From contig JAOVVO010000151.1 of NCBI GenBank assembly GCA_028564675.1, forward strand, positions 1 to 64,000: a stretch of 64,000 bases of DNA, written 5' to 3'. Made by a program: the position numbers and the translations under genes. The notes beneath the pieces were generated by a model that saw nothing but the letters and a program-made list of their open reading frames with translations, was not told the origin of the DNA and made no database searches. Positions 1-12,845 of the stretch are shown piece after piece. Origin of the DNA: Onchocerca lupi. Lineage: Eukaryota; Nematoda; Chromadorea; Rhabditida; Onchocercidae. Positions within the stretch are counted from its first letter, which is position 1. Each line of letters starts with the position of its first letter.

Positions 1-46
1 AAAAAATAAAAAAAAAAAAAAAAAAAAAAGAAAAAGAAAAAATCAC

Positions 47-3000
47 CGAATTGTTGAATGGCTTTGTCAGCAGACCAAGGTAATTCCAATGTGATATGTA
101 CGCGACGTCGACGATTCGCAGCTCTTCGATCCGACTAAAGATAAATTATTACTAGTTTATCCACGGCATTAAATTTTCAGTAAATAGATGTATATAGGAT
201 TCATTTAAATAAAAAAAAAAAAGAAAGAGTAATAAAGCTAACCTGCAATGAGATACCAGAAGATGCTGCCTCTGAAATTACAGCAACTAATTTTTCGCCC
301 TTCATGAATTTATCTTTTTCATCCATATTCATTAGTTCAAGCGGTACATCTGCTCCAGCATGTCGGAGTTCATATTCAACATCTCCATCCTCACGGCAAA
401 CAACACGACCTTTACGTCCTGTCATCTGTAATATTAAATTAATACCTTAAAATTTTTTCTTTTCAATCAATACATAACTTCTAATGACTTATATTGGTAA
501 TCAAAAAATCTAAATATTTTTAAATTATAAAGAAAATAAACCTCAGCAACATAATCAGGACCACCCAATTCGTCAATCAATTGATCAAGCGTATTTGGTG
601 GCAATCGGGGGCTTAAACGTTCTACAGCAGCCAACAGCTCAGCTTTAATTATTGAAGTTTCACCAAGCGTAAGATCCTCATCACTTACTAAGCGCGACGA
701 TGACATGAAAACATCGGCAGTACTACGCTGCAATGAATTTTATTTACTTACATATAATCATTTTTTGCATTAATAAAATACTTCTACTTTTTAATATAAT
801 TGCTTATATCATAAAAAGACCAACATAGACCCATGATCAATCTAATCAATACTGTTAATTTCAAAGGCACACCAAACTCGGCCAAAGATAAACAGATTTG
901 CTTAAAAAAACTTGCAGTATCGTAGTCACATTCGCCTACGCAGTTTAGATATGCATTTAGTAAAATTTGAAACATATAAAAATTATTTTCAAATTATTTC
1001 TTCTTTGAAAACTTTAATTATTTCTTCTTCAAAATTTTTAACAAATTCTATACTATGTTCCGCATTCCAAAAATGAATCTTACCATTGCTGTAGAATCGA
1101 TCCTACTAGTTGATTTTTTCTGCTTTTTTTTAAACTTCTTTTTCTTAACTTTCTTCTTTTTCGGTGAGTCCGAAATAATTTGTTGTTTTGTCGCCCATGG
1201 ATCTTCTGCAAATAAATAGAAGTTTTTTTCTTTGTATTTTGCAAAAAACTATTAACTATCCAAATAAAATTCTTGAAATAATACCTCTGGTAAAATCACA
1301 GGTAAATGGATTAAATTCCTCTTCATCACTTCTCTCTTTCTCCTTTTCACTGCCATTTTTTTCTTCAGCAGCTTCATCGTCCGAACTTTTTGCCTCATCC
1401 AACAATCTTTGCAACCAGGTATCTTCATCACCCTGGATGGCTCCATTTGATGCTAAAAGAATGAGTTGTAAGAAAGAAATTTTAAAATTACCGAAATTTC
1501 CACTTGACATTGTCTCAGTTCCTAATTTGCTACATATAAATTTATGTTTTTTTTTTTCTTTTTTTTTTTTTTGCAGCTGATTATTTTTTGACCACCCCAT
1601 TCGCTAATGTGATAAAAAGATTATCTCACTCGTCATAAACAATTCGAATAACTGACAAAAAAATGACATGACGGCTCAGACTGCAATGTATCAGATTCTT
1701 TGCCTACCCTATTTGTCCTGTCAATTTAGGTGACAAATAAAATCTTTTGATATCCCATTACGTAAACTATTTCATTCAGAAACAATTATTGTATACAGCA
1801 CAGTACTGAAACAGAGCTTTTAGTGCACTAAGCACTGCATCATTTTTTTGATTTCTAGAATTTAATTTACAATGGAATAATTATTATACCATTTCAGTGA
1901 CACAAGTCATCGAGAAAAACTTCGCATTTCATTTCCAATGACTTATAATTCAATTAAATATCATTTAACAAATTCATAGGACTGCTCTAAATCAATTAAA
2001 AACTCACGTTCTTCCTCTTCACTCGATGACTCATCTTCTGTTGATTGTGAACTATCCTCTCGTGCTGATGATTCGGCACTATCCGAATCAGCCTGTAACT
2101 CCTCATCAGTTTGTTCTGATGTAATCGAATTTTGCTTCATCCGCTTTGCTGGTAAATCAAAGATTGATGAACTCACAGATCCCAATTTTTCCACTGAAAA
2201 AAGCAAAAAATATAATCAAATATATTTTCTGCTCCTTTATTTATATATATACAATCTTTATATGAAAAAAAAAAAAAACATAAATTGAAATTATTTCATG
2301 TAAGTTCTTATCTCCTAATAAAAACGTAATTTTCCGGAAGAAAAGTCAGCAAATTATATTGGTTTGTTAATGCATACAGCAAAGTTAAATTTCAGTTTTT
2401 TCCTGATCAAACACCTCTCAATAATATATGATGCTGGTATTTAAAGGGTAGCATATGTTACGGCGTATAGTCAAATACGAAAACAACAAATCATTTAATC
2501 AAGAAGGTAACAATAATAACGGGAAGTCTTCAGTGGTGGCAAACAATTTGTATTTTGTAACATATAATACTCTATTACACGCACATTTGCGTTTAGTTGG
2601 GCGATCTAATTCGTTGCACATTTTGTCGAAATTGGTATATACATCCACTGAAGAATTCGTATTTTCGGTTGGGAAATGTTTCTCTATAAGCCTCGCCAAC
2701 ACTGCTCTAAATTATCGTTCATCAATTTTTCAATTTCAGCCGTATGACCGTCTATGGAAATAGTCATATTTATGCATACTGATTTCATCTGATTTAACCC
2801 AGATTGTGCCATGCTTTTTTTCTTGAATAATTCTGCTAAACTTCATTAATTACAAACTTGGCAGTGGATACGAATTCAGTCAATTCACCACCAGCATCAT
2901 CAAGTGCTTCCAATGTTTTCGATTCACCGGTAGTTTGTAAACCAATTACAACGCATTTATTGGCTTTTATTGCATCACGCACTATCTTGACACATGATTT

Positions 3001-6000
3001 CACCTAAATAAAGTTTGTATATTTCATTCCTGCGCCCTTAATTCCATCTCTGCTCTGAAAAACTTCCTAATGACACTGAATGTATGTTTTGATTGATTAG
3101 TACAAAAGATCAGCAGTATATATTCTTTTATTTAATTAAGTTACATAGTAAGGGAAGGATTTCAATTTTTTCCTTGATTTCAAAAAAAAAAAATTATAAC
3201 AAAATCTTCTAACCTTCGCACTAATACAGATATATTTGAAAAATCGTTGATGTGCCGCCCAAAACTGTCCCCAAATTAGTTTTGCTTGTGCTCGACTAAC
3301 ATAGTGACGAGAAAGAGCTGCCTGCAAGAAATTTTTTCTTATTTTAATTAATAGAATATCATACCCAATTTATAATTAGAAGAGTACGTAATCATTTAAA
3401 ACATTGCCTATTCCTTCAATTTATTGTTTAGAATGCTATAGGAACTAAACAGCAAAATTTAGAATGTCATTCCAATCTTGCGAACCTTTCTCACCTTCAA
3501 GTATAGCTGTTAAACGAAAAGATCAAAATATAAGGACCTGAAATTGTCTTCGACATTCAAGCCATATTTTAACCGATGCATCATATACTTCGATGAAATC
3601 TGCCGACAACGGCACTTCTTCGACACGAAAACTCACACCGCGGAAAGAAAGCTGTCGCGCCAGATAAAGACCTCGCTGCTAAAATTTTCGACAACTTTTT
3701 ATAGATTCAAAAATTAATTCGATGGTATTCGAAACCGAAGTTTTCACCAGCAAAAGATGTAAAGCAGCACTGATTAAATATGTATAAACAGAAACCTTCA
3801 TATCCATTGCAACTACTTCCATTGCTCCAACACCTCGTTTTTCCACAGCATTAATGAAATCACTGAATTCTCGAAATGCTTGCCCCTGTCCCCATAAACC
3901 TAATCGTGTCATATATGCCATATTTCGAGGTTCTGGAAACAGGAATTCCATAAAATACTTTAAATTTATGCAGAAATTCCATAAACTGATAAAATGTTAA
4001 GAGATTGTAGTTTTATAGCAAAAAAATAAATCAGTGATGGTTGAATGAAGTATATCGGCATCAATCGCACATTTCTTACCAGTTGCACCAGTTGCTGAAG
4101 CATATACAATGCGGGCATTTGGTAAAGCTTTCTGAAGTTCCATAACACTTCGACCTGTTTTTGTTGGTTTTGAACCAGATGTTGGAACCAAATTCTTGGC
4201 ACGATGACATTCGTCAAGCACAATAACACCATCGTAATCCTATAACAAGACAATATTAATTATATTGTCTATCAATTATTAATTATTTCGAACATATAAA
4301 AGGTATCAACTGCATTTTTGTTAAATTTCGAATCATTAAAAGATCAGTTGTTCATATTTTTCTCGCAATATTTCTCCCACAAAAATTTCCCTAATAAAGT
4401 ATAATTTCTTAAGCTTAAGCTATCAATTATGTAAACATAAAGAAACTATGTAAGAAATTTGAGTTCTTTTGAATAACAATATGAGAAGCATTGTCTGTAA
4501 GTGTAAGAAGAAAACATAATGTAAACCAACAAAATAAGTTATGGCTAAATCATAAGCATCAATAAATATAAATACTAAAGGAGAACAACTTGACGGTTTC
4601 ATGAGTGCTTAGTGCAAAAACTATACGACTAAAAAAAAATTGTTTTATATCATTTCATCAGATAATGCTCAAATGATTCTCATATTTTATGCCAGAACTA
4701 TTCGTGCATTGTCTGATAGTACAACGGAGTTCAAAAAGAAATATTAGAAACATAGATTTTACTCCAAGGCATTCCAATTTATTCGTTTTTATGCTTAATT
4801 TCAATTGAATCACTCATGTTAAATGTAATGTTTGCACAAATTTAGACATCAATGAAAAATATGAATGAAACTAACCTGACCAAACCATTGGATTAGTTGT
4901 TTAAGCCTTGTTCGGTATTTACCTTTCGCTGAACGACATTCACCAATAAGTGATGAATACGTTGCAAAAATGCAACCTTTCTTGACATCATTTTCCTTCC
5001 CACCGATTTTAGAATATTTGAATTTATTCAATGCATAGACCTAAAAATATAATTGTAATGCAATTCATATTTTGATGCAGCAAAACCAGAACATTTGATT
5101 AATGCAAGATATAACACACACAACAATTTTAATTAATTCGGGAAATGAAAGAAGAATTCAACTATAAAAATACAAACCTTGATATTTTTGGCACCGATAT
5201 CCCTCAAATCACGTTCGGCATCGTATCGCAAATCGGCCGAAACGCTGAGCCTATAAAACATTATTTTTCAAGTCAGCAGAACTACACCAGAGTTGCCAAA
5301 CGCTAAGCACTACTTGTTTATGTCAGTTATCACGACAGCTTCGAACAGATATTCTCCAAGTCTGCGAAGAAGCAGACTGCTTTGTAAATAAACTCCCCAA
5401 GATTGAATATGGCAGAAGTTTTAAAAACTCTTCTTTTTGCTACCGAATTTGAGACAATTGAGATTTTGTTAAAGTTATCAGATTTCTATCAGAAACCCCA
5501 GTATCGATAGGATCAAAAATTGCGCTAAGATCAAAAATTAATTGAAAATATTAGGCTGGATTTCACTTAAAATAATTAATCGACAAAATCAACCTCGCCC
5601 TTAATTCAATAGTTAACTTCTCAATGTTAACGAAAAAATTCTACCAGATTGATCGTTTGCGTCCGAGAAGATAATTTTCAAAAATGATGCAAGCAATCGT
5701 TCTTCCTTTACCCACACCAGCTCCATCACCTTGAAATCGAGAAAAGTTAGGCGGTGCAATACTTAATGAAGCAGATAAATAAGGAAACATCAATACTGGA
5801 AGATTAAAAATGAAGTAGAGCAATATGACGCTAAAATAAGCTGTTGAAGATTGCTTAAATTTAAGGTAATGGATTTCTGAAAATTTACCTGGAACAAAAA
5901 ACCGATATACTCGTACTTTATAAAATTGTTATTTATAACAAAATTTTGATATAGTCATATCACTCAAAAAAGAAGATAAAAAAGAAAAAAAAAGAGAATA

Positions 6001-9000
6001 ATAAGAAAAAGGAATATCAATGATCATAGGAAATTGAGAATTAGGCATTTAAAAATAATTGAAAGTCTAACCAATCAAATAGCCAACACGTTCATTCGAT
6101 GGAAGACGCATCTCGTGCGCTTGACAAGCATATACTACTGCTTCCAGCTGTACAGCTGAAATTGCTCCTGTATCAATGATCTGAAAAATAATAATCTCGA
6201 TTTTACAGAATAAAAAGGAAAAGACAAACGCAATTTAAATAGAAATTTGAATCAATTTTGTCTTTTTTTTCCAGAAAAACTCTTTCCGAAAATTGTAATC
6301 GGTATTCGAAATAACATCGTCTGAAAATCAATAGAAACGATAAATTAAACCTCTTCCGGAATTGTTAAATTATATCGTATATCTGGAGGAGCAACACTGC
6401 TCAGCGATGCAGTTTCAATAACACTATCCGGATGTGATAAACCAGATCGAAGTTTCGCTGGACGATAATCTGCATATGTTTCTGCATAGCCCAGATTTTC
6501 TTCCTAAAAACCATTATAGAAGATTGAATCAATGATATAAACAATTGAGACATATCAAACTACTGACTAGGTTTATATGAGAATGTTTATAAACTGCATC
6601 AATCGTTTCACTCCATGCACGCTAAAATTTAATTCTTAATGACTTTTGCCATTCAGTTTTCTGATAAAACTTAAACACATTACACTAGTTTCTAGTCTTT
6701 ACAGAAAATTTTGTTTAGTTATTCTACTGCTCAATTAGATGATGGTTTAACCAGTGAAGAATCAATATGTCTAATTTCTGCAGACGAACATTTTACAGTA
6801 AAGAATTTAACATATAAAACTAATTTTCTAGCTTGTTTTTTTCTTTTTTTTTTCAAAAATATAAAATCAAAATGATCTCATATGAAAAATTTGGTTTCTA
6901 CCATTATTATTAATTCTCCAATAAAATTCCACATTAGTTTGAAATTTTCGTAAGAAACCCATAATTTTTCAAAATCTGAAAACTGCGAGAAAAAAATCAA
7001 ACAGGAATTCCGAATAAAATTTGGAAATTGCAGAAAAACCATAGCACTTAATAAAAAAAAAAATAAAAAAATAAAAGCTCAAACTTAAACCTCATCATCA
7101 ATGTCCTGAACATTCTGAGGAATACGATACTGAAGAGCCGTTTCCATTTCATTCCTCACGGACGACTTCTTTTCTTGATTCGAGAGTTTGCGTTCCGTAA
7201 TGCGTGAATCGAAAAACACTTCATCTTTCGATGTTCCGCTATCATTTGTAGCTCTTCCATGATGTCCATCGGCATGTGATAGTTTTTGATCAGCTATTCG
7301 AATACGCCGCAAAACTTCACCTACGGGTAACCGTGGTTCAACCGAATTCCCAAAAATATGTATCCGACCAGTTGCATCAAGCTGTCGTTTGTCATCATTA
7401 CAATTATTTCCTGATGTTTCGGATGATACTGATTTCATACTAGCAATGGAACCGGCTAAATGGCTTCGAGCTCTCTGTAAATTTGGCATCACACGTGCTA
7501 CAGTTGTGACAGTACGAGAACCTTGTACAGTTACTGATGATGTTCGGCGTAAAATTGAATTTCGTATAATTCTTGGTTGAGCATTTGTTGTAAATGTGTT
7601 ATTCGGTCGTAATGCAGCTGAAGGCAAATACTGATGCCCTGTTTCTTGCAAGATGTTCACTGGATCTCTTTCAATGCATCCCGATGATGTAGTGCTCCTG
7701 TAAACAAAGCGAATGAACAAAATCGTTTCCTAAGCATGTCTTTCGATAATTCAGAGTTTAGTCTGAACTTCCACTATCTGCAATTATTAGTCATGAACAC
7801 AATTCAGCTTCGAATATTACTAATAAAAATTTATTTTGATTCTATTTTCGGAAATGCACATTTTGAATGATATCCATTCTGTCAATAATCTCGACGTGAC
7901 ATTTTCGAAAAAGAAAATTAGGGACTGAATAAAGTTTTTAGTTTGAAGAGCAACTTTGAATTTTTGTGACTATCTATAACATCAACAAAATGTATACCGT
8001 TGCAAAACGACTGGAGTTGATCGATCCGACCGAAAAACTGGGCGAATTATACGACTACCACGAAGTGCAAATGTTCCATTACCGTTCCGACTCAAGACTG
8101 TACGTGTAGGAGGATTACGTCGTGGCAAAATCTCCCAGTTACGTTGACGTACATACACCACACCTATGTGAAGAAACTGGTAATTTAATTTAATAGAAAA
8201 GTAGTGTTACTAATAGTTGAGCATATTGAAGAACAGCGAAATTTCAATGTTTTATTTCCTAATTTTAAATGAAATATAAACCATTTTTGGGACGTTGCTG
8301 CATTACTATCACGCGACGCGGTGAATTCCAAGATGCACCACCCAGGTATGATGGTCCTCCGATAATTTCAACATCATTATCAACTTCGTTGACAGCTCGT
8401 CGTATTTCACGTACTACTTTCATTGCCGGTCGTACTGTTTCAGCGTTTTGGGCTGGCTGAAAAATAATCAAAACCTACAATTATGTTATTATACTATCGA
8501 AGTTCTTTTTCCTCTTTTTTTTGAACTTTAATACAAAAATATTTCAAAAATCAGGTATATCACAGTAACCATCGGAAATTCTAGCGTGTTTCATTTTAAA
8601 ATCACTATATAACAATAAGAAAAATATCTGATCAGTTTACCATCACACTACTCGGTTGTAACCGTTGCTGTGTTGATGTAACAGGACGTCGTAAATGCAA
8701 GATGTTATTACCACCATTAGGCAATTTTCTGATATTTTCAGACTGTGATAAAATCGCTTGCTTTGTATTGCCAAAACTCAGATCGCTCGGTAATTCACCC
8801 GCTTCAACAACTTCAACCACATCTTGGATGGCCATTGAAGGTGCATTTTCAGTGATGTTATTTGACGGATCATCAATGCGTGGCGTATCCGAACGAGAGT
8901 TACTTTCAGAATCGGTATGTGAACATGAAGGAAGAGTTATACAACCATCGCTTAATATTTCCACATTTTGTTTCTTATCTTCTGATTCGAATTTTCTGGA

Positions 9001-9159
9001 TGGAAATTCCACCAAAGCCTTTGTCTGATCAATGGTATTGATTGATCCAATTGATACATCATTTTCCGATTTTTCAATTTCTCCATTAACGCTTTCCGGT
9101 GCTAACAAAAATTCTTCTAAACCAGCTTCACATATCGCTGCAGACAGCAAATCATCCAT
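47..9159 (-). CDS. let-765: Strawberry notch homolog (SBNO / LET-765 type), 3' end outside window
   Basis: Nuclear DExD/H helicase-like transcription co-regulator of the Strawberry notch family. Exons in transcript order: 8641-9159, 8282-8456, 7998-8163, 7091-7697, 6351-6503, 6072-6180, 5645-5729, 5178-5250, 4876-5040, 4080-4239, 3796-3932, 3538-3678, 3451-3506, 3214-3321, 2858-3003, 2585-2706, 2008-2193, 1285-1452, 1084-1205, 542-727, 243-425, 47-134; about 1285 residues are in the window. The first ~490 residues are Ser/Arg/Asn-rich and probably disordered. Then come the family block ENLGYAETYADY, the unusual Walker A GDGAGVGKGRT (about 577), the DECH box (about 693-696), YASATGAT (motif III), EPRNMAYM, FWAAHQRFFKY, an acidic/Lys-rich linker, MTGRKGRVV, SEAASSGISLQ and LELPWSADKAIQQFG. 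Human SBNO1 is about 1390 residues, so the last few hundred lie beyond the left edge. The start was chosen as the first ATG after acceptor TTTATAG. The junction at 3506/3538 does not keep phase (see findings). Confidence 0.96.
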
Positions 9160-9172
9160 TCGTATGTGAACC
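9160..9172 (-). other. Probable spliced-leader trans-splice acceptor 5' of let-765
   Basis: On the minus strand, CTTTATAG ends about 11 bases before the start codon of the SBNO gene, with no in-frame coding upstream. In nematodes this arrangement usually marks an SL trans-splice site. A cis intron with an upstream untranslated exon is the alternative. Confidence 0.45.
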
Positions 9173-10599
9173 CTATAAAGTCGAATTTTAAAACTTTCCG
9201 AAAATACTCAAAATTTTTTCAAAATTTGGAAAATTCGTAAACGACGCGAGTATTGAAAATACAATAATAAAATTCAACTTAGTGAAGAGCCAACTGTTAG
9301 TGTATTTAATTACATGTAATATATATACGCTATATGTTATTACTGCCTAAATGATACATGATACAAATCGCTATGATCTAAGAGATGAGTGAAAAGTCAT
9401 TAATATTAATGATATGATGAAATAATAAACGTATGTCATCCAGCTTAATACACACTACAGAACTATTCAATTGTACAATACGTGCGACGCGTTCGCTTAC
9501 TGCGTCATCTATATCTATACATTAGTCGAATGCCGCTTATACTTTAGCTTAATATGCTACGAAACATCAATATTTCTTATTGTGATCGTAAACAAGTGAA
9601 TTTTAAAAATATAAAAAAATTCATCATATTAAGACAAAATGTTTTAAAATTACGGAAATATTTGAAAAAAAAAAAAAAAAAAAAAACAAACGAAATAATC
9701 AATACTTAATAAATCATTGCATTTGAAAATTTCTTTAATTCAGTTACGAAAAAACAAATCTGACATCAAAAACTAATTTTTTCCTGTCATTTTCTCTTTT
9801 CCAAAAAATGTTAGAATAAGCCGACTAAACGCAAAAGATTAATTGCAGATCCAAAATTTCGTTTCAAATTTCATTTTAATCTAAACCTGGCTAGAATGTA
9901 TATCCATTCCTCTTTCCACTCTCTCCTACTCCAGTTTTTACTTTCCCCCCCAGATATATTTTAAAATCTTGCCCACCATTAAACTGAGAACAGTAAATGA
10001 AGTTCAAATATGAATGAAATCAATTAAAACTCTAATTTAAATATCATATTTACATAAATTAAGGCAATTAAGTTTTAAAGGCAAAATACGTGCGACACGT
10101 GTTATTTTCCTAAGTAATTAGTTATTAGTATCATTTTTATGAAGATAACAAGAACACGTAAAACACGTAACTAAAATTTCTTCCTTCTTAACAATAAATA
10201 CCTCAACGTTTTATATATAAACACAGTTAAAAAGCTTACATAATTTAACAAAACTATCCCGATCGCACAAAGTTCCGTCATTTTCACCACTGGGAGAGAA
10301 AAAACGTGAAAATGAGATGTATGCGTCAATCAATCAATAACGTTTGAATGTGAATTTTAGATATTTTTTTTTCCATATGCAAATATTTCTGGGTCTTCTT
10401 TTGATATGCAAATTAGCATTTAGATTTTGCGAAAACTTGAAATTACTCAAACTTCAAGCTTTCAAAATTATACTCAAAAAATTTGAAATTTTGCATGGCT
10501 TGGAAGTATATATAGATTTTATTTAAATACGGCATTCATCGACAAACCACTTCCTTTTATCTCCGCGCGATTTTCTTCTCATTCTCTTCTTGCTTCCAG

Positions 10600-10753
10600 A
10601 ACAGGTTCAGTATTGAAGTCTTCTAATTCGACTGACTCCACAAATGAATTCAAATGTTGGATGAAAGATTTCGAGAATATCAAAACATATGTTTGTATTA
10701 GACGTATGGATGATAAATGGTGCCAAGGACATATTTATCGACATTACAAATAA
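10600..10753 (+). other. Coding-like orphan exon with Cys/Trp spacing
   Basis: A long pyrimidine tract and acceptor ending CTTCCAG at 10599 are followed by 51 open codons ending in TAA. The peptide includes NEFKCWMKDFENIKTY, VCIRRMDDKWCQGH and IYRHYK. The Cys/Trp/His spacing faintly recalls zinc-binding domains of FLYWCH or Mutator-type transposase proteins, but I cannot name a family. No matching upstream exon was found, so it may be a transposon relic or a terminal exon of an unrecognised gene. Confidence 0.25.
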
Positions 10754-10784
10754 TTAACAAAACCAGCCTTCCTTTTTGTTTTCT

Positions 10785-10992
10785 CGCAAAAAAGACGATT
10801 ATTTCTTAACCGATTGAGATGGCTTCGTGACCTTAATCTTCAACGTTTCATACGTCTTCCACGTCAGTCCTATGACTACAGAACAGATTGGAACTCTTGT
10901 CTTCCCGTAAAAAAGAGGTCGATCGATGTGGCCACGTAATCTCAATCTTCAACGTTATGAAACTTTACACGTCTCCCACGTAGGTTCCACGA
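10785..10992. repeat. Diverged ~120-bp direct duplication
   Basis: Two adjacent blocks (about 10785-10878 and 10905-10992) share the order cgcaaaaaagacg / ccgtaaaaaagag, then a gatg-gc-cgtga core, 'aatcttcaacgtt', 'cgtcttccacgt' / 'cgtctcccacgt' and a tail with 'cctatgac' / 'ccacgac'. They look like an old tandem duplication. Confidence 0.55.
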
Positions 10993-11410
10993 CTTGGACT
11001 TTTTACTACTAACTTATGATGACACATTTAAATTGCATTAGCTATATTATTCGTCTAGTCGCAACGCCCCCACCTCCCACTTGCCGTCGTTTACAGTAAC
11101 CTCCCTCTCTCTTTTTCTCTTCCTCTCCTCAACATGATTCTCCTTCCAAAATAAGATAATTTTACATCTAACGAATGAAATGATTTCAATCGAAAAGTCC
11201 TCGATCTCGACCTGCTTCCCGATCAATTGTTGCACTAAAATTTCCAATTTCCTTCGTTATTTTTTATCGATATGATCAACTAATTATCGATTGATTGGTC
11301 ATATATCATCTCTCTCTCTACTTTTCCCTTTTATTTTCTTCTTAGCAATACAATTCCCTCGCAACGTCAAAATTTTACGTGTCAAGTTTTGATGTAACTT
11401 CCGAATGTCT

Positions 11411-11900
11411 ATCGTTCATTTTTTGAAAGAAAAAAAAAAGTAGCAGCGCATCATCACCGCTAGTACATTCTGCAGACTAATGCTGCAATTTGGTGACTTG
11501 CCAATAAAAACTAATGTCGCCCGCATTGTTACGAAACTACTGTCACACGTTAAGGCTGCAATAGCGGGCCAACAAGCCAGACCTAAGAAAGAGCGCCGGA
11601 ACCAACAAAGCGAGGTGGAGGTGGAAGGGCAACTCACTCAGGCGTCTCTCTTTGCATCGCCTTTTATACCGAGCTGTCGCGTATGCTGCATCACTATACA
11701 CCCGCCCCATTAACGCTGCAGCTCCGCATTTTGGCTGCTTGCCAAAGTGCAGAGTTTTGGCATATTAAATATGTCGGTAAATATTACTTCTTGATCTAAA
11801 ATTTTTCTTATGCCACACTATAGCCAGTGCTGCTTTACTGTACCACACAACGCTGCACTAAATGTAGTGTCGCATGTTGCTTACGATGACTCGCGCTACA
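11411..11900. other. GC-richer island with short internal repeats
   Basis: Base composition is clearly richer in G and C than the flanks. Related words recur: tttggtgacttgccaa near 11489 and ttttggctgcttgccaa near 11730, each near a gctgca word, and several further gctgca/gctgc words. A 77-codon open frame crosses it but resembles no family I know and mostly follows the repeats. It is probably an old transposable-element fragment or a promoter-like island. Confidence 0.3.
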
Positions 11901-11950
11901 TGTTATTATTAGCGACACTACTTTGATTAACTGATAGCCTTTGTTGGGTA

Positions 11951-12330
11951 TCTGTCTGTCTGTCTGTCTGTCCGTCCGTCTATTACTTGTCTCCCGAAAT
12001 GTCATCTATCTGGCACTCTGAAAATATATGTTACATGTCCATGTGTCCATCAAATATGTATGTCTGTCTACCAGTCTGGAAATGCATGTGCATGTCTGTC
12101 TGTCACGTTGAATATGTTTGTGCGTCTATTTGTCTGTCTGTCTGTTCATCGTGCTTATCACTTTGTCTCTATATGCCTCTACCTTACGTACATTCTCCCT
12201 ATCTGTCATTCTCTGTGCTCCCACTTATCTCCGTGTGTTCTCTGTATCATTCATCTTTTGTCTCGTTTCTCTAATCTCTCGATTTCTTTTTCCTTAATGG
12301 ATTGAATTATGTGTGTCTGTCTGTCTGTTT
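11951..12330. repeat. CTGT/CCGT tetranucleotide microsatellite region
   Basis: A clean run of tctg/tccg units occupies 11951-11982. Interrupted ctgt units continue around 12060-12150 and 12311-12330. Open frames here encode only Cys/Leu/Val/Ser-rich translations of the repeat. Confidence 0.85.
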
Positions 12331-12520
12331 CCACTCTTTTTCATTCATATTTTTTCTTGCAATGACCCATTTCTTCGGGTGAAAAGGTCAGAATGTAAGT
12401 TGTAAGAGGTCAAGTTGGTGCATAACGTGGGAAAAGAATTCAGGGACTATTCTAATAGGGGATGCCATCCTTTCCCTTTCTTTATCAGTGTACTCATGTA
12501 AGATGCGAACGAGACGAATT

Positions 12521-12562
12521 CGAGATATCTCGGGATATGATCGAGATGTCTCGGGAAAGATA
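12521..12562. repeat. Two-copy 21-bp repeat containing palindromes
   Basis: cgagatatctcgggatatgat is followed immediately by cgagatgtctcgggaaagat. Each unit begins with a palindrome or near-palindrome (CGAGATATCTCG, CGAGATGTCTCG). The centres are 21 bp apart, two helical turns, as in tandem protein-binding sites. Confidence 0.6.
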
Positions 12563-12722
12563 TAATCTAAGGGAAAGGAAGGAATTTTTCATTCAAACAA
12601 AATGCTATTGTTGTATGGAATTAAGAGAGCTGCTAATGAATCAAATTTTAGCATGTATTCAATTTGCTGATATGATGTACAGAAATGCGGTGAATAGTCC
12701 GGAAATACTGGAAGATAGATGT

Positions 12723-12845
12723 CATACGTTTTCTTTACGTGATTCCATTTGCCGTCTTATCTGCACACGTTTTCCTTGCGTGACCTCGTTTTCCATTGTT
12801 TCTGCACACGTTTTTTTACGTAGTTCTACTTGCTGCTACATGGCG
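12723..12845. repeat. Three-copy ~41-bp tandem repeat
   Basis: Three diverged units start at about 12723, 12763 and 12804, each beginning ca(t/c)acgtttt, then a cgtga/cgta core and a pyrimidine-rich tail ending ctg. The end of a 151-codon open frame (12462-12917) runs through this array, which weakens it as a gene. Confidence 0.6.

Noticed and set aside
1188..1600. Plus-strand frames over SBNO exons
   Set aside because: Reverse shadows of the acidic and Lys-rich SBNO exons; the minus frame keeps splice phase and family motifs.
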